Of a stretch of 64,000 bases of DNA, positions 43,225 through 51,898 are shown in pieces; position 1 is the stretch's first letter, and every line of letters begins with the position of its first letter. A program made the position numbers and the translations under genes. Below the pieces are notes generated by a model. That model had not been told where the DNA came from. It did not search any database and saw only the letters and a program-made list of their open reading frames with translations. The DNA is taken from positions 1-64,000 of the forward strand of contig DDFY01000008.1 of the NCBI GenBank assembly GCA_002337385.1, read 5' to 3'. Origin of the DNA: Erythrobacter sp. UBA1916 (GTDB lineage Bacteria; Pseudomonadota; Alphaproteobacteria; Sphingomonadales; Sphingomonadaceae).

Positions 43225-44277
43225 ATGCTCGCACCCGGCAGCACGATCGGCATTCTGGGAGGTGGGCAGCTCGGCCGGATGATGGCCGTGTCCGCCGCCC
43301 AACTGGGCTACCGGGTCCACATCTTTGCGCCCGACGACCACTCGGTTGCCGCCGAGGTTTCCCACGCTCATACGCAGGCGGAGTGGGACGATGCCGCCGC
43401 GATGGCAGCCTTCGCCAATGCCTGCGATGTCATCACCTACGAGTTCGAGAACGTTCCGGTCGCCCCGCTGCTGGCGCTTGATCAGGCAAAGCTCGCACCC
43501 GGGCCGCGCGCGCTCGAAGTGGCGCAGGACCGGCTGAGCGAAAAAACTTTCGTCAGCGAGCTTGGCGGCACGCCTGCACCATTCGCTGCGGTCGATTCGA
43601 TGGCCGACCTTGAGGCCGCGATCGCTCAGCACGGCACGCCCGCCATCGTGAAGACCCGCCGCGATGGCTACGACGGCAAGGGCCAGTGGCGAATCACTGG
43701 CGCCGCCGATATCGATGCAAGCGAAGTCGCCGCCACCGCGATGGTCTTTGAGGGTTTTGTGACCTTCGAGGCAGAATTCTCCGTCATCCTCGTGCGCGGA
43801 CACGATGGCGAGGTGCGGTTCTGGGACTCGACTCACAACACCCATGAGCAGGGCATCCTCGCCCATTCGGTGCTGCCCGCGCCCGCCATTGTCGGCGAGC
43901 AGGTGAGCAAGGCCCGTGCGCTGGCCCAGCAGATCGCCGAAGCGCTGGGCTATGTCGGCGTGATGACCTGCGAGTTCTTCGCCACTGCCGATGGCCCGGT
44001 GTTCAACGAGATGGCCCCCCGGGTCCACAATTCGGGCCACTGGACCATCGAGGGCGCTGTCACCAGCCAGTTTGAGAACCATATCCGCGCCATCGCCGGG
44101 CTGCCGCTGGGCGATACGTCCAGCGTGGCTGACTCGGTCGTGATGGATAACCTGATCGGCCCCGAGGCCTTCGACATCGCCCGCCACTTGTCCGACCCGC
44201 GCGCGCACCTGCACCTCTATGGCAAGCTCGAAGCACGCGAAGGCCGCAAGATGGGCCACATCACTCGCGTCGGCTGA
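43225..44277 (+). CDS. purK: N5-carboxyaminoimidazole ribonucleotide synthase
   Basis: 350 residues. ATP-grasp enzyme that makes N5-CAIR from AIR, ATP and bicarbonate. N-terminal IGILGGGQLGRMMAVSAAQL, ATP-grasp region KTRRDGYDGKGQW and FEAEFSVILVRG, and FNEMAPRVHNSGHWT with EGAVTSQFE are all typical. Its stop overlaps the folA start (TGATG). Confidence 0.97.
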   Translation: MLAPGSTIGILGGGQLGRMMAVSAAQLGYRVHIFAPDDHSVAAEVSHAHTQAEWDDAAAMAAFANACDVITYEFENVPVAPLLALDQAKLAPGPRALEVAQDRLSEKTFVSELGGTPAPFAAVDSMADLEAAIAQHGTPAIVKTRRDGYDGKGQWRITGAADIDASEVAATAMVFEGFVTFEAEFSVILVRGHDGEVRFWDSTHNTHEQGILAHSVLPAPAIVGEQVSKARALAQQIAEALGYVGVMTCEFFATADGPVFNEMAPRVHNSGHWTIEGAVTSQFENHIRAIAGLPLGDTSSVADSVVMDNLIGPEAFDIARHLSDPRAHLHLYGKLEAREGRKMGHITRVG

Positions 44278-44774
44278 TGGCACGGCAAGTTCTCTTCATC
44301 GTCGCGCGGGCGACCAATGGCTGCATCGCGCGGGACGGCCAGGTTCCCTGGGCGATCAGTGAAGACCTGAAACACTTCAAGCGCCACACCATCGGCAAGC
44401 CGATGATCATGGGCCGCAAAACCTTCGAGAGCCTGCCCGGCCTGCTGCCCGGCCGCCGCCATATCGTCATCACCCGCCAGGCTGACTGGCAGGCCGAAGG
44501 CGCCGAAGTCGCCCATTCCCCTGAAGAGGCGCTGGCCTTGGCGGGCGATGGTGATCTCTCGGTGATTGGCGGGGCGGAAATCTGGAAGGCCATGTGGGAC
44601 GCGGGCACCCATTTCGAGCTGACCGAGGTGTTCGAGGATACGCAGGGCGACACCTTCATGCCCGCCCCTGCACCCGAAACCGGCTGGCGCGAGGTTGCGC
44701 GCGAAAGCCGACCAGCGGCAGGTGGCTTCCCGGCCTACGACTTCGTCAGCTTCGAACGGGTTGGCGCAGCGTGA
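44277..44774 (+). CDS. folA: Dihydrofolate reductase
   Basis: 165 residues. It reduces dihydrofolate with NADPH for one-carbon metabolism, which purine synthesis consumes. FIVARATNGCIARDGQVPW at the N-terminus, then KHFKRHTIGKPMIMGRKTFE, RRHIVITRQ and SVIGGAEIWKAM are the standard DHFR landmarks. The active-site acid, usually Asp or Glu near residue 30, is Glu29 in ISEDLKHF or the next Asp. Overlaps both purK and ribF by a few nt, so the chain purE-purK-folA-ribF is tightly packed. Confidence 0.95.
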   Translation: MARQVLFIVARATNGCIARDGQVPWAISEDLKHFKRHTIGKPMIMGRKTFESLPGLLPGRRHIVITRQADWQAEGAEVAHSPEEALALAGDGDLSVIGGAEIWKAMWDAGTHFELTEVFEDTQGDTFMPAPAPETGWREVARESRPAAGGFPAYDFVSFERVGAA

Positions 44775-45697
44775 TCCGGCTTAGCCATCGCGATCCTCTG
44801 CCCGAGACCTTGCGCGGAGCGGTGGTGGCGCTGGGCAATTTCGACGGGTTTCATCTCGGGCACCAGAAGGTTGCCGCAGAGGCGGTCAACTGGGCGAAAG
44901 CCGAAGGCCGCCCCGCCATCATCGCCACCTTCGATCCGCACCCGGTGCGCCATTTCGCCCCGCATGTCCCGCCCTTCCGACTGACCACGCTCGACCAGCG
45001 CGCCGAGCTGTTCGCCGCCGCCGGGGCCGACGCCATGCTGGTGTTCGACTTCGGCGAGGAGCTGGCGACCATGCCCGCCGAAAGCTTCGTGCGCGACCTG
45101 CTCGCCGGACAGATCGGCGCGAGCGGCGTGGTAACGGGCGAAGACTTCACCTTCGGCAAGGGCCGCGGCGGCAATGTCTCGGTGCTGCGCGACATCGGCG
45201 CCACCTGCGGTCTCGGCGCAAAGGCGATAGCGCCGGTTTCGCTCGATATGCAGGTCGTCTCCTCCAGCCGGATCCGCGACGCGCTGAAGGCCGGCGAATG
45301 CGACGTGGCCGCGCGCCTCCTCACCCGCCCCTTCGCGATTCGCGGTGAGGTGGTGCATGGCGACAAGCGCGGGCGCACCATCGGCTTTCCCACCGCCAAC
45401 ATGGACATGGGCCACTACCTGCGCCCGCGCTACGGCATCTATGCCGTCACCGCACGGATCGTGGCCTCCGGGCAGGTACTCAAGGGCGCGGCCAACCTTG
45501 GCGTGCGCCCCAGCTTCGATCCCCCGCGCGAAGTGCTCGAACCCTATTTCTTCGACTTTTCAGGCGACCTCTACGGGCAGGAAATCGAAGTCGCGCTGCA
45601 TCACTTCCTGCGCCCCGAGGCAAAGTTTGCCGGTCTCGATGCCCTCGTGGCGCAGATGACCACCGACTGCGAACGCGCCCGCGCGCTGCTGGGCTGA
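44771..45697 (+). CDS. ribF: Bifunctional riboflavin kinase/FAD synthetase
   Basis: 308 residues from GTG 44771, which overlaps the folA stop. N-terminal FMN adenylyltransferase domain with VALGNFDGFHLGHQKV (nucleotidyltransferase HxGH) and TFDPHPVRHF, and SSSRIRDALKAG. C-terminal riboflavin kinase domain from about residue 190 with RGRTIGFPTANMD, GIYAVTAR and PYFFDFSGDLYGQ. It supplies FMN and FAD, used among others by the ETF encoded downstream. Confidence 0.95.
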   Translation: MIRLSHRDPLPETLRGAVVALGNFDGFHLGHQKVAAEAVNWAKAEGRPAIIATFDPHPVRHFAPHVPPFRLTTLDQRAELFAAAGADAMLVFDFGEELATMPAESFVRDLLAGQIGASGVVTGEDFTFGKGRGGNVSVLRDIGATCGLGAKAIAPVSLDMQVVSSSRIRDALKAGECDVAARLLTRPFAIRGEVVHGDKRGRTIGFPTANMDMGHYLRPRYGIYAVTARIVASGQVLKGAANLGVRPSFDPPREVLEPYFFDFSGDLYGQEIEVALHHFLRPEAKFAGLDALVAQMTTDCERARALLG

Positions 45698-45758
45698 AGG
45701 CGTTGGGCGCGAATCAAAATTGCCCAAAGCCTCCGCCACCGCTAAGGCCCGCGGCGCA

Positions 45759-48662
45759 ATGACCGAGAAGCGCGACTACCGAGACACCGTCTTCCTGCCG
45801 AAGACGCCCTTTCCCATGAAGGCCGGGCTCCCCCAGAAGGAGCCCCGCATTGCTGCGCGCTGGGAAGAGGAGGGGATTTATCAGCAGATTCGCGCCGCGC
45901 GCGAAGGCCGCGAGAAGTTCATCCTCCACGACGGCCCGCCCTATGCCAATGGCGATATGCACATCGGCCACGCGCTGAACCATATCCTCAAGGACATGGT
46001 GTGCCGCAGCCAGTCGCTGCTCGGCAAGGATGCGCCCTATGTTCCCGGCTGGGACTGCCACGGCCTGCCGATCGAGTGGAAGGTCGAGGAAAAGTACCGC
46101 AAGAAGAAGAAGAACAAGGACGAGGTGCCGCCGCGCGAGTTCCGCCAGGAATGCCGCGACTATGCGCAGCACTGGGTCGACACGCAGCGCAGCCAATTGA
46201 AGCGCCTCGGCATCAATGGCGACTGGGACAATCCCTATCTCACCATGCAGTTCGACAGCGAGGCGGGCATCGTCACCGAGCTGCTGAAATTTGCCGAGAG
46301 CGGCCAGCTCTATCGCGGCGCCAAGCCGGTGATGTGGTCGCCGGTTGAGAAAACCGCGTTGGCCGAGGCCGAGGTCGAATACGAGGACATCACCTCGACG
46401 CAGATCGACGTGGCGTTTGAGATTGTTGAATGTCCCAACCATCCAGAACTGGTCGGGACATATGCGGTGATCTGGACCACCACGCCGTGGACGATCCCGG
46501 TGAATCAGGCTTTGGCCTATGGGCCGGACGTGCAGTACTCGACGGTCAACGTTGACGGTCGCACCTATCTGGTCGCTACCGACTTGGCAGCGAAGTTCTT
46601 GGAACGAGTCCCTAGCGATCCGGCCATCGAGTATCAGACGGGGCCAGCAGGTCGCATTTTGGGTTCCACTCTCGCCGGAACAATCGCCCGCCACCCGATG
46701 CACCATCTCGGCGGCTTCTACGCAGAGCCGCGCCCGCTGCTCCCCGGCGACTTCGTCACCACCGACAGCGGCACCGGCCTCGTCCACATGGCGCCCGACC
46801 ATGGCGAGGACGACTTCGACCTGTGCAAGGCCCACGGCATCACCCCGAAATTCGTGGTCGACGCAGGCGGTGTCTACAAGGACGACTGGCTCTGGCTCGG
46901 CGCTGACGATCTCGACGACGAAGGCAAGCCGCGCCGCCGCTCGGTGATCAACCCCGGCTTCAATTCGCCCGAAGGCCCGATCTGTTCGGACCTGCGCGCG
47001 GCGGGCGCTCTCCTCAGCGCATCCGCAGACTATCAACACTCTTATCCACACTCGTGGCGCTCGAAGGCCAAGGTGATTTACCGCTGCACGCCGCAGTGGT
47101 TCGTGCCGATGGACAAGCCGGTCAAACCCTTCGACTTCCCGACCGCCGTGCCCGATGCGCTGGGCGCTGCCGTGGCGCTGGGCGTGCAGGCCGATCACAC
47201 CGCCACCCTGCGCGAAACCGCCATGGCCGAGATCGACAAGACCCGGTTCGTCCCCGCCAAGGGCAAGAACCGGATCAGCGCGATGGTCGAGGGGCGGCCC
47301 GACTGGGTACTCTCGCGCCAGCGCGCCTGGGGCGTGCCGATCACGCTGTTCGTTGACCGCAAGAGCGGCGAATATCTGGTCGATCCGCAGGTCAACCGCC
47401 GCATCATCGAGGCGATCCGCACACAAGGCGTCGATGGCTGGGATGCCGACAACGCGCAGGCGCTGCTCGGCAACGATTACAATGTCGACGACTACGAGAT
47501 GGTCAAAGACATTCTCGACGTGTGGTTCGATTCGGGTAGCACCCACGCCTTCGTGCTCGAAAGCGGCCGCTGGCCCGATCTGGTGCGCCCCGCCGACGAA
47601 ACGCCCGCCGACCTCTATCTCGAAGGCAGTGACCAGCATCGCGGCTGGTTCCAAAGCTCGCTGCTCGAAAGCTGCGCCACCCGTGGCCGCGCGCCCTATA
47701 AGGCCGTGCTGACCCATGGGTTCACCATGGCATCGGACGGTCGGAAAATGTCGAAGAGCCTCGGCAACTCCATCGATCCGCTCAAGGTGATGGAAGAGTT
47801 CGGCGCCGACATCATCCGCCTGTGGGCGCTTTCGGTGGACTTCACCGAGGACCACCGGATCGGCCCCGAAATCCTCAAGGGCGTGGGCGACAGCTATCGC
47901 AAGCTGCGCAACACCTTCCGCTACATGCTCGGCGCGCTTGAAGGGTTTACCGATGCCGAGAAGGTCGATGTGGCCGAAATGCCCGAGCTGGAGCGCTATG
48001 TGCTGGCGCTGCTCGGCGAGCTGGACGGCAAGCTGCGCAAGGCGGTCGCCGACTTCGACTTCAACGCCTACACCCGCGCGCTGACCGACTTCGCCAACGA
48101 AGACCTCTCGGCCTTCTTCTTCGATATCCGCAAGGACCGCCTCTATTGCGACGCGCCCGATGGGCTGGAGCGCCACGCCTACCGCACCGCGCTCGACATC
48201 CTGTTCCACGCCCTGGTGCGCTATGCCGCGCCGGTGCTGGTGTTCACGGCAGAAGAGGTCTGGGGCACGCGCTATCCGGACGGCGGCTCGGTGCATCTGC
48301 TGGAGTGGCCGGAGGTGCCTGCGGTTGAGGCTGATACCGCGCGTTGGGCAAAGCTGCGCGATCTGCGCGAGGATGTGACAGAGGCAATCGAACCATTCCG
48401 GCGCGACAAGGTGATCCGTTCGGGGCTGGAGGCCAAGGTCACCATCCCCGCCGCAGCCGTGCCCGCAGGCTTCGATGAGGCAGACCTCGCCGAACTGTTC
48501 ATTACCGGCCCGGTCGATTGCAACGGGGAATCGCTCGTTGTCGCCAAAACCGACAATCACAAGTGCGGCCGCTGCTGGCGCCACCTGCCCGAAGTCGCCG
48601 AAGACGGCGACCTGTGCAGCCGGTGCGAAGGCGTGGTCAGCGAACTGGATGCCAAGGCATGA
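45759..48662 (+). CDS. ileS: Isoleucine--tRNA ligase
   Basis: 967 residues from ATG 45759 (MTEKRDYRDTVFLPKTPFPM); an upstream TTG would add 13 residues. Class Ia synthetase: HIGH motif HIGH (68-71) in PPYANGDMHIGHALNHILKD, the CP1 editing domain with WTTTPWTIPVNQAL, KMSKS in DGRKMSKSLGN near residue 664, and a C-terminal zinc knuckle CGRCWRHLPEV...CSRC. Within the editing domain, codons from about 46410 to 46690 are clearly richer in A/T at third positions than the rest, which suggests a recombined segment. ATGA overlap with lspA. Confidence 0.97.
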   Translation: MTEKRDYRDTVFLPKTPFPMKAGLPQKEPRIAARWEEEGIYQQIRAAREGREKFILHDGPPYANGDMHIGHALNHILKDMVCRSQSLLGKDAPYVPGWDCHGLPIEWKVEEKYRKKKKNKDEVPPREFRQECRDYAQHWVDTQRSQLKRLGINGDWDNPYLTMQFDSEAGIVTELLKFAESGQLYRGAKPVMWSPVEKTALAEAEVEYEDITSTQIDVAFEIVECPNHPELVGTYAVIWTTTPWTIPVNQALAYGPDVQYSTVNVDGRTYLVATDLAAKFLERVPSDPAIEYQTGPAGRILGSTLAGTIARHPMHHLGGFYAEPRPLLPGDFVTTDSGTGLVHMAPDHGEDDFDLCKAHGITPKFVVDAGGVYKDDWLWLGADDLDDEGKPRRRSVINPGFNSPEGPICSDLRAAGALLSASADYQHSYPHSWRSKAKVIYRCTPQWFVPMDKPVKPFDFPTAVPDALGAAVALGVQADHTATLRETAMAEIDKTRFVPAKGKNRISAMVEGRPDWVLSRQRAWGVPITLFVDRKSGEYLVDPQVNRRIIEAIRTQGVDGWDADNAQALLGNDYNVDDYEMVKDILDVWFDSGSTHAFVLESGRWPDLVRPADETPADLYLEGSDQHRGWFQSSLLESCATRGRAPYKAVLTHGFTMASDGRKMSKSLGNSIDPLKVMEEFGADIIRLWALSVDFTEDHRIGPEILKGVGDSYRKLRNTFRYMLGALEGFTDAEKVDVAEMPELERYVLALLGELDGKLRKAVADFDFNAYTRALTDFANEDLSAFFFDIRKDRLYCDAPDGLERHAYRTALDILFHALVRYAAPVLVFTAEEVWGTRYPDGGSVHLLEWPEVPAVEADTARWAKLRDLREDVTEAIEPFRRDKVIRSGLEAKVTIPAAAVPAGFDEADLAELFITGPVDCNGESLVVAKTDNHKCGRCWRHLPEVAEDGDLCSRCEGVVSELDAKA

Positions 48663-49171
48663 GCGCCGCCAACAAATTCCGTGCCATCGGCATCGCCATC
48701 ACGGCGGCGATCTACTTCATCGACCAGAAGCTCAAAGGCTACGTAGTCGACGACCTCGGCCTCAAGGCCATCGGTGACAACTACCCGCTGCTGCCCTTCT
48801 TCGATTTCACCCGCACCAACAACTATGGCGTCTCGCTCGGCATGTTCGAAGCGACCTCCATGGAAATGCGTTGGGCGCTGGTCGCCGTTACCGGGCTGAT
48901 CGCCTGCGTCGTGCTCTATCTGATGCTGCGCGAGCGGCGGCTGGGCGACATCATCGCCTACGCCATGATCCTGGGCGGGGCTCTGGGCAATATCCGCGAT
49001 CGCTTCGCCTATGGCTATGTGATTGACTTCGCCGATTTCCACATCGGTGAGTTCCGTCCCTTCCTCATTTTCAACGTCGCCGACGCTGCGATCAGCATTG
49101 GCGTGGTGATTATCCTTGCCCGCGCCTTGTTCATGCGCGAGAAACCCGATGACGAGCAGAGCGCCGCCTGA
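48659..49171 (+). CDS. lspA: Signal peptidase II (lipoprotein signal peptidase)
   Basis: 170 residues, four membrane helices. It cleaves lipoprotein signal peptides before the lipidated cysteine. The catalytic aspartates are Asp114 in GNIRDRFAYGYV and Asp123 in VIDFADF; FNVADAAISIGV is the last conserved block. Two blocks are divergent: the N-terminal DQxxK is IDQKLKGYV, and the NxGxAFGxF block reads NNYGVSLGMF. Start overlaps ileS, the usual ileS-lspA pairing. The window's lipoproteins (cupin, 12468, both OmpA, DUF3035) are its substrates. Confidence 0.92.
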   Translation: MSAANKFRAIGIAITAAIYFIDQKLKGYVVDDLGLKAIGDNYPLLPFFDFTRTNNYGVSLGMFEATSMEMRWALVAVTGLIACVVLYLMLRERRLGDIIAYAMILGGALGNIRDRFAYGYVIDFADFHIGEFRPFLIFNVADAAISIGVVIILARALFMREKPDDEQSAA

Positions 49172-49199
49172 CGTGGCGCCAACGGCCAAGAGAGATTTT

Positions 49200-49607
49200 A
49201 TGCGCAATTCCATCCGCACCGCGATCATCGTTGCCGCCGCACTGGGCGTCAGCGCCTGTGGCGGCCTCAAGATTGACCGTGACCGGCCCGACGAATTCGC
49301 CGTGCAGCGCCAGGCTCCGCTGGTGATCCCGCCCGATTTCGACCTCACCCCGCCCGATCCGGGCGCACCGCGTCCCACCGAGGGCACGGCCGCGCAGCAG
49401 GCGCTCGAAACGCTGTTCGGCGGCGAGTCTGGCCGCAGCGCGATCGAGACCAGCGCTCTGCGCAATGCTGGCGATGCCGAAGTAGGCATCCGCACCACGG
49501 TGGGCGACCCGGAGACCTTCACGGTCGACAAGGGCGATGCCACGCGCACGATCCTCGTCGCCCCTGAAGGCGACGGTCAGGCCGCACGCGTCGCTATTCC
49601 TTCCTGA
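49200..49607 (+). CDS. DUF3035 lipoprotein
   Basis: 135 residues from ATG 49200, behind AGAGAG. Lipoprotein signal ending in GVSACG (Cys20), then GLKIDRDRPDEFAVQRQAPL and VIPPDFDLTPPDPGAPRP, the conserved alphaproteobacterial DUF3035 block. The rest is a low-complexity acidic tail. Function unknown; outer-membrane or periplasmic. It is 28 nt after lspA, its presumed processing enzyme, a common arrangement in this order. Confidence 0.88.
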   Translation: MRNSIRTAIIVAAALGVSACGGLKIDRDRPDEFAVQRQAPLVIPPDFDLTPPDPGAPRPTEGTAAQQALETLFGGESGRSAIETSALRNAGDAEVGIRTTVGDPETFTVDKGDATRTILVAPEGDGQAARVAIPS

Positions 49608-49613
49608 TCTGGT

Positions 49614-49631
49614 CCGGGTCAGCTGACCCGG
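49614..49631. repeat. Perfect 18-nt palindrome between convergent genes
   Basis: CCGGGTCAGCTGACCCGG lies between the DUF3035 stop (49607) and inside the 3' end of the CorC gene, whose stop codon it contains. It may act as a bidirectional terminator stem for both genes, but there is no T run on either side. Confidence 0.5.
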
Positions 49632-50917
49632 GTCACCAGCAGCTTGTCGATCCGGCGCCCGTCCATATCGACGACTTCGAAGCGCCAGCCCTGCTCGGTG
49701 AAGTGCTCGCCCTCGTTCGGCAGCTTCTTCAGCACATCCAGCGCATAGCCCGCCGCCGTGGCAAAATCGCGCTGCTCGGGCAGTTCGAGACCAAGCTTCT
49801 CGGCCAGCGCATCGGCTGACAGGGCGCCGGAGATAAGCAGCGAGCCATCCTCGCGCTGCGCCACCATCGGGCTATCGCCTTCATCCTGGTGGCTGGCGAA
49901 GTCACCGGCAATTGCAGCGAGCAGATCGGCCGAGGTGACGATGCCATCGAGGTGGCCATATTCGTCGTGCACCATGGCCATCGCCGTGCCCGAGTGTTGC
50001 AGCGCGCGCATCGCATCGATCGCATCGAGCTGATCAGGCACGACCTCGCTCTTGCGCACGAGCTTGGTGAGCACCACCGGCTTCCCCGCCACCAGCAGCG
50101 CCAGCACCTCGCGCACCTTGATCACGCCCAGCACCTTGTCGTCAGGCGCGCCCTCGGCAACGGGCAGGAGCGAATGGCTGGTATCGGTGATCCGGGCGCG
50201 AATCTCGTCTTCGCTGGCGTTGACGTCGAGCCATTCCAGTTCGGTGCGCGGCGTCATGAGTTCGCGCACGGGGCGATTGGCGAGCCGCATCACGCCCGAC
50301 AGGATCGCCCGCTCGCCTTCCTCGATCACACCGCTGCGAGTGGCATCAGCGAAGATCATCTGCAGTTCCTGCGCGGTAATCGTCTGCTCGCCGCGATGAT
50401 GCACCCGCAACAGCCGCAAAAGCAGGGTCGAGCTGTTATCGAGCAGCCAGACGAACGGCGCGGCGACACGCGCCAGAATATCCATCGGGCGCGCCATCAC
50501 GATGGCAATCGGCTCCGGCGAGCGCAGTGCGATCTGCTTGGGCACCAGTTCGCCAATCACCAGGCTGAAATAGGTCGTCAGCACGATGACAAGAGCGAAG
50601 CCGACCTCGGGCGCGTTTGCGGGATCGAGACCCAGCAGCACGAGGCGCTCACCCACCGGCCCGCCCAGCGCTGCGCCCGAAACCGCACCGTTGATAATGC
50701 CGACCAGCGTGATGCCGATCTGCACCGTGCTGAGGAACTTGCCCGGCTCTGCCGCCAGCTCCATCGCGAGGCGCGCGCTCTTGCTGCCGCCCTCCGCAGC
50801 CTGGTTCAGCTTGGAGGTGCGCGCCGAAACGATCGCCAGCTCAGACATGGCGAAAACGCCGTTGAGCACGATCAGTGCGGCAAGATAGGCGAGCGAATCC
50901 CAGGGGAATGGTGACAT
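49619..50917 (-). CDS. CorC/HlyC-family (UPF0053) membrane protein
   Basis: 432 residues. An N-terminal DUF21 (CNNM) membrane region with about four helices (FAMSELAIVSARTSKLNQAA, IGITLVGIINGAVSGAALGG, FSLVIGELVPKQIALRSPE), two CBS domains (around 215-340, with MTPRTELEWLDVNASEDEI and HDEYGHLDGIVTSADLL) and a C-terminal CorC_HlyC domain (RDFATAAGYALDVLKKLPNEGE). This family is linked to Mg/Co efflux and cation homeostasis; the old name haemolysin is misleading. It diverges from the OmpA lipoprotein gene over 161 nt. Confidence 0.92.
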   Translation of the reverse strand: MSPFPWDSLAYLAALIVLNGVFAMSELAIVSARTSKLNQAAEGGSKSARLAMELAAEPGKFLSTVQIGITLVGIINGAVSGAALGGPVGERLVLLGLDPANAPEVGFALVIVLTTYFSLVIGELVPKQIALRSPEPIAIVMARPMDILARVAAPFVWLLDNSSTLLLRLLRVHHRGEQTITAQELQMIFADATRSGVIEEGERAILSGVMRLANRPVRELMTPRTELEWLDVNASEDEIRARITDTSHSLLPVAEGAPDDKVLGVIKVREVLALLVAGKPVVLTKLVRKSEVVPDQLDAIDAMRALQHSGTAMAMVHDEYGHLDGIVTSADLLAAIAGDFASHQDEGDSPMVAQREDGSLLISGALSADALAEKLGLELPEQRDFATAAGYALDVLKKLPNEGEHFTEQGWRFEVVDMDGRRIDKLLVTRVS

Positions 50918-50990
50918 CAGACCTCGCCCGCTAGCAGATTGCGCGGCAAACGCGAATGCCCAAGCGCAGGCTTTGGACGGCTCTCGTTCA

Positions 50991-51015
50991 GGAACTCACT
51001 GGCACAAGGGGCGTT
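50991..51015 (+). promoter_or_regulatory. EcfG-type (general stress) promoter for the OmpA lipoprotein
   Basis: GGAAC (50991-50995), 16-nt spacer, CGTT (51012-51015). This exactly matches the GGAAC-N16/17-CGTT consensus known for alphaproteobacterial EcfG sigma factors. It sits about 64 nt upstream of the ompA ATG, with AGAGAGGG as ribosome site. Confidence 0.65.
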
Positions 51016-51078
51016 GTGGGCGCATAGGTTTGCTTGCCGACCCGCTTCACAGGCGGTCGTCATCAGAGAGGGACATAT

Positions 51079-51759
51079 ATGAAAACCAAGAAGATTCTCG
51101 TCGCCTCGGGCGCGGCACTTTCGCTCCTTACGGTCAGCGCATGCGTGACCGACCCGAACACCGGCCAGCGCCATGTCTCGCGCACCGCGATCGGCGGTGT
51201 GGGCGGTGCGGGCCTGGGCTACCTGCTCGGCGGCCTCATCGGCGGAAAGACCGCCCGTATTGTGGGCGCGGGCATCGGTGCAGCTGCTGGCGGCTATGTC
51301 GGCTACCGCATGGATGAGCAGATCAAGGAGCTGGAAGAAGCCACAGCGGGCAGCGGCGTCGACGTTTCGCAGACTCCCAATGGTGACGGCATTCTGGTCA
51401 ACCTGCCCGATGTTACCTTCGCGGTGAACTCGGCCGATATCTCGCCCTCGATGCGCCGCACGCTCGATGGCGTGGCGCAGAGCATGGTCGACTATCCCAA
51501 TTCACTGATCGACGTGATGGGCCACACCGATTCGACCGGGTCGGAGCAGTACAACCTCGAGTTGTCGCGCCGCCGCGCCGAATCGGTGACCAACTACCTC
51601 GTCTCGCGCGGCGTCTCGCGCGCCCGCATCGAATCGATCGGTTACGGCGAGCAGTATCCGGTCGCTGATAACTCCACCGAAGCGGGCCGCGCGGAGAACC
51701 GTCGCGTGGAAATCCGCATCACCCCGATCACCCAGTCCGACGTTAACTCGGCCTACTGA
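51079..51759 (+). CDS. OmpA-family lipoprotein with glycine zipper
   Basis: 226 residues from ATG 51079. Lipoprotein signal ending in TVSAC (Cys22), a glycine-zipper segment (GGVGGAGLGYLLGGLIGG and GAGIGAAAGGYVGYRMD, about 38-77) that can insert in or span a membrane, then an OmpA-like peptidoglycan-binding domain with VTFAVNSADISPSMRRTLDG, DVMGHTDSTGSEQYNLELSR and AENRRVEIRI. An envelope anchor of the YiaD/OmpA lipoprotein type, with a general-stress promoter and a downstream terminator. Confidence 0.9.
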   Translation: MKTKKILVASGAALSLLTVSACVTDPNTGQRHVSRTAIGGVGGAGLGYLLGGLIGGKTARIVGAGIGAAAGGYVGYRMDEQIKELEEATAGSGVDVSQTPNGDGILVNLPDVTFAVNSADISPSMRRTLDGVAQSMVDYPNSLIDVMGHTDSTGSEQYNLELSRRRAESVTNYLVSRGVSRARIESIGYGEQYPVADNSTEAGRAENRRVEIRITPITQSDVNSAY

Positions 51760-51765
51760 TTAGTG

Positions 51766-51787
51766 CGCCGGCCCGTCCGGGCCGGCG
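51766..51787 (+). terminator. Hairpin directly after the OmpA gene
   Basis: CGCCGGCCC-GTCC-GGGCCGGCG, a perfect 9-bp stem 6 nt after the stop. There is no T tract, so it may protect the 3' end or pause rather than terminate; a better terminator lies at 51853-51878. Confidence 0.4.
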
Positions 51788-51852
51788 TCCTCGCTGCTGC
51801 TCCCTCCGCCCTCTCGGGCTGCGGGGCAGCTGCGGACGGGCAGTCGCCCTTG

Positions 51853-51878
51853 CGGCCCCCATTTTGGGGGCCGTTTTC
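51853..51878 (+). terminator. Rho-independent terminator of the OmpA gene
   Basis: CGGCCCCCA-TTT-TGGGGGCCG followed by TTTTCGT, about 94 nt after the stop. The reverse strand has no T tail, so it serves the plus-strand gene. Confidence 0.75.
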
Positions 51879-51898
51879 GTGTGCCGGGTGTGCTGGCG

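Noticed and set aside
42829..44283. 484-codon open frame on the minus strand opposite purE/purK
   Set aside because: Shadow of two well supported purine genes.
45714..48584. 956-codon open frame on the minus strand opposite ileS
   Set aside because: It mirrors ileS, which has full class I motifs. Long antisense frames are common when third positions are rich in G and C; this one has no family features.
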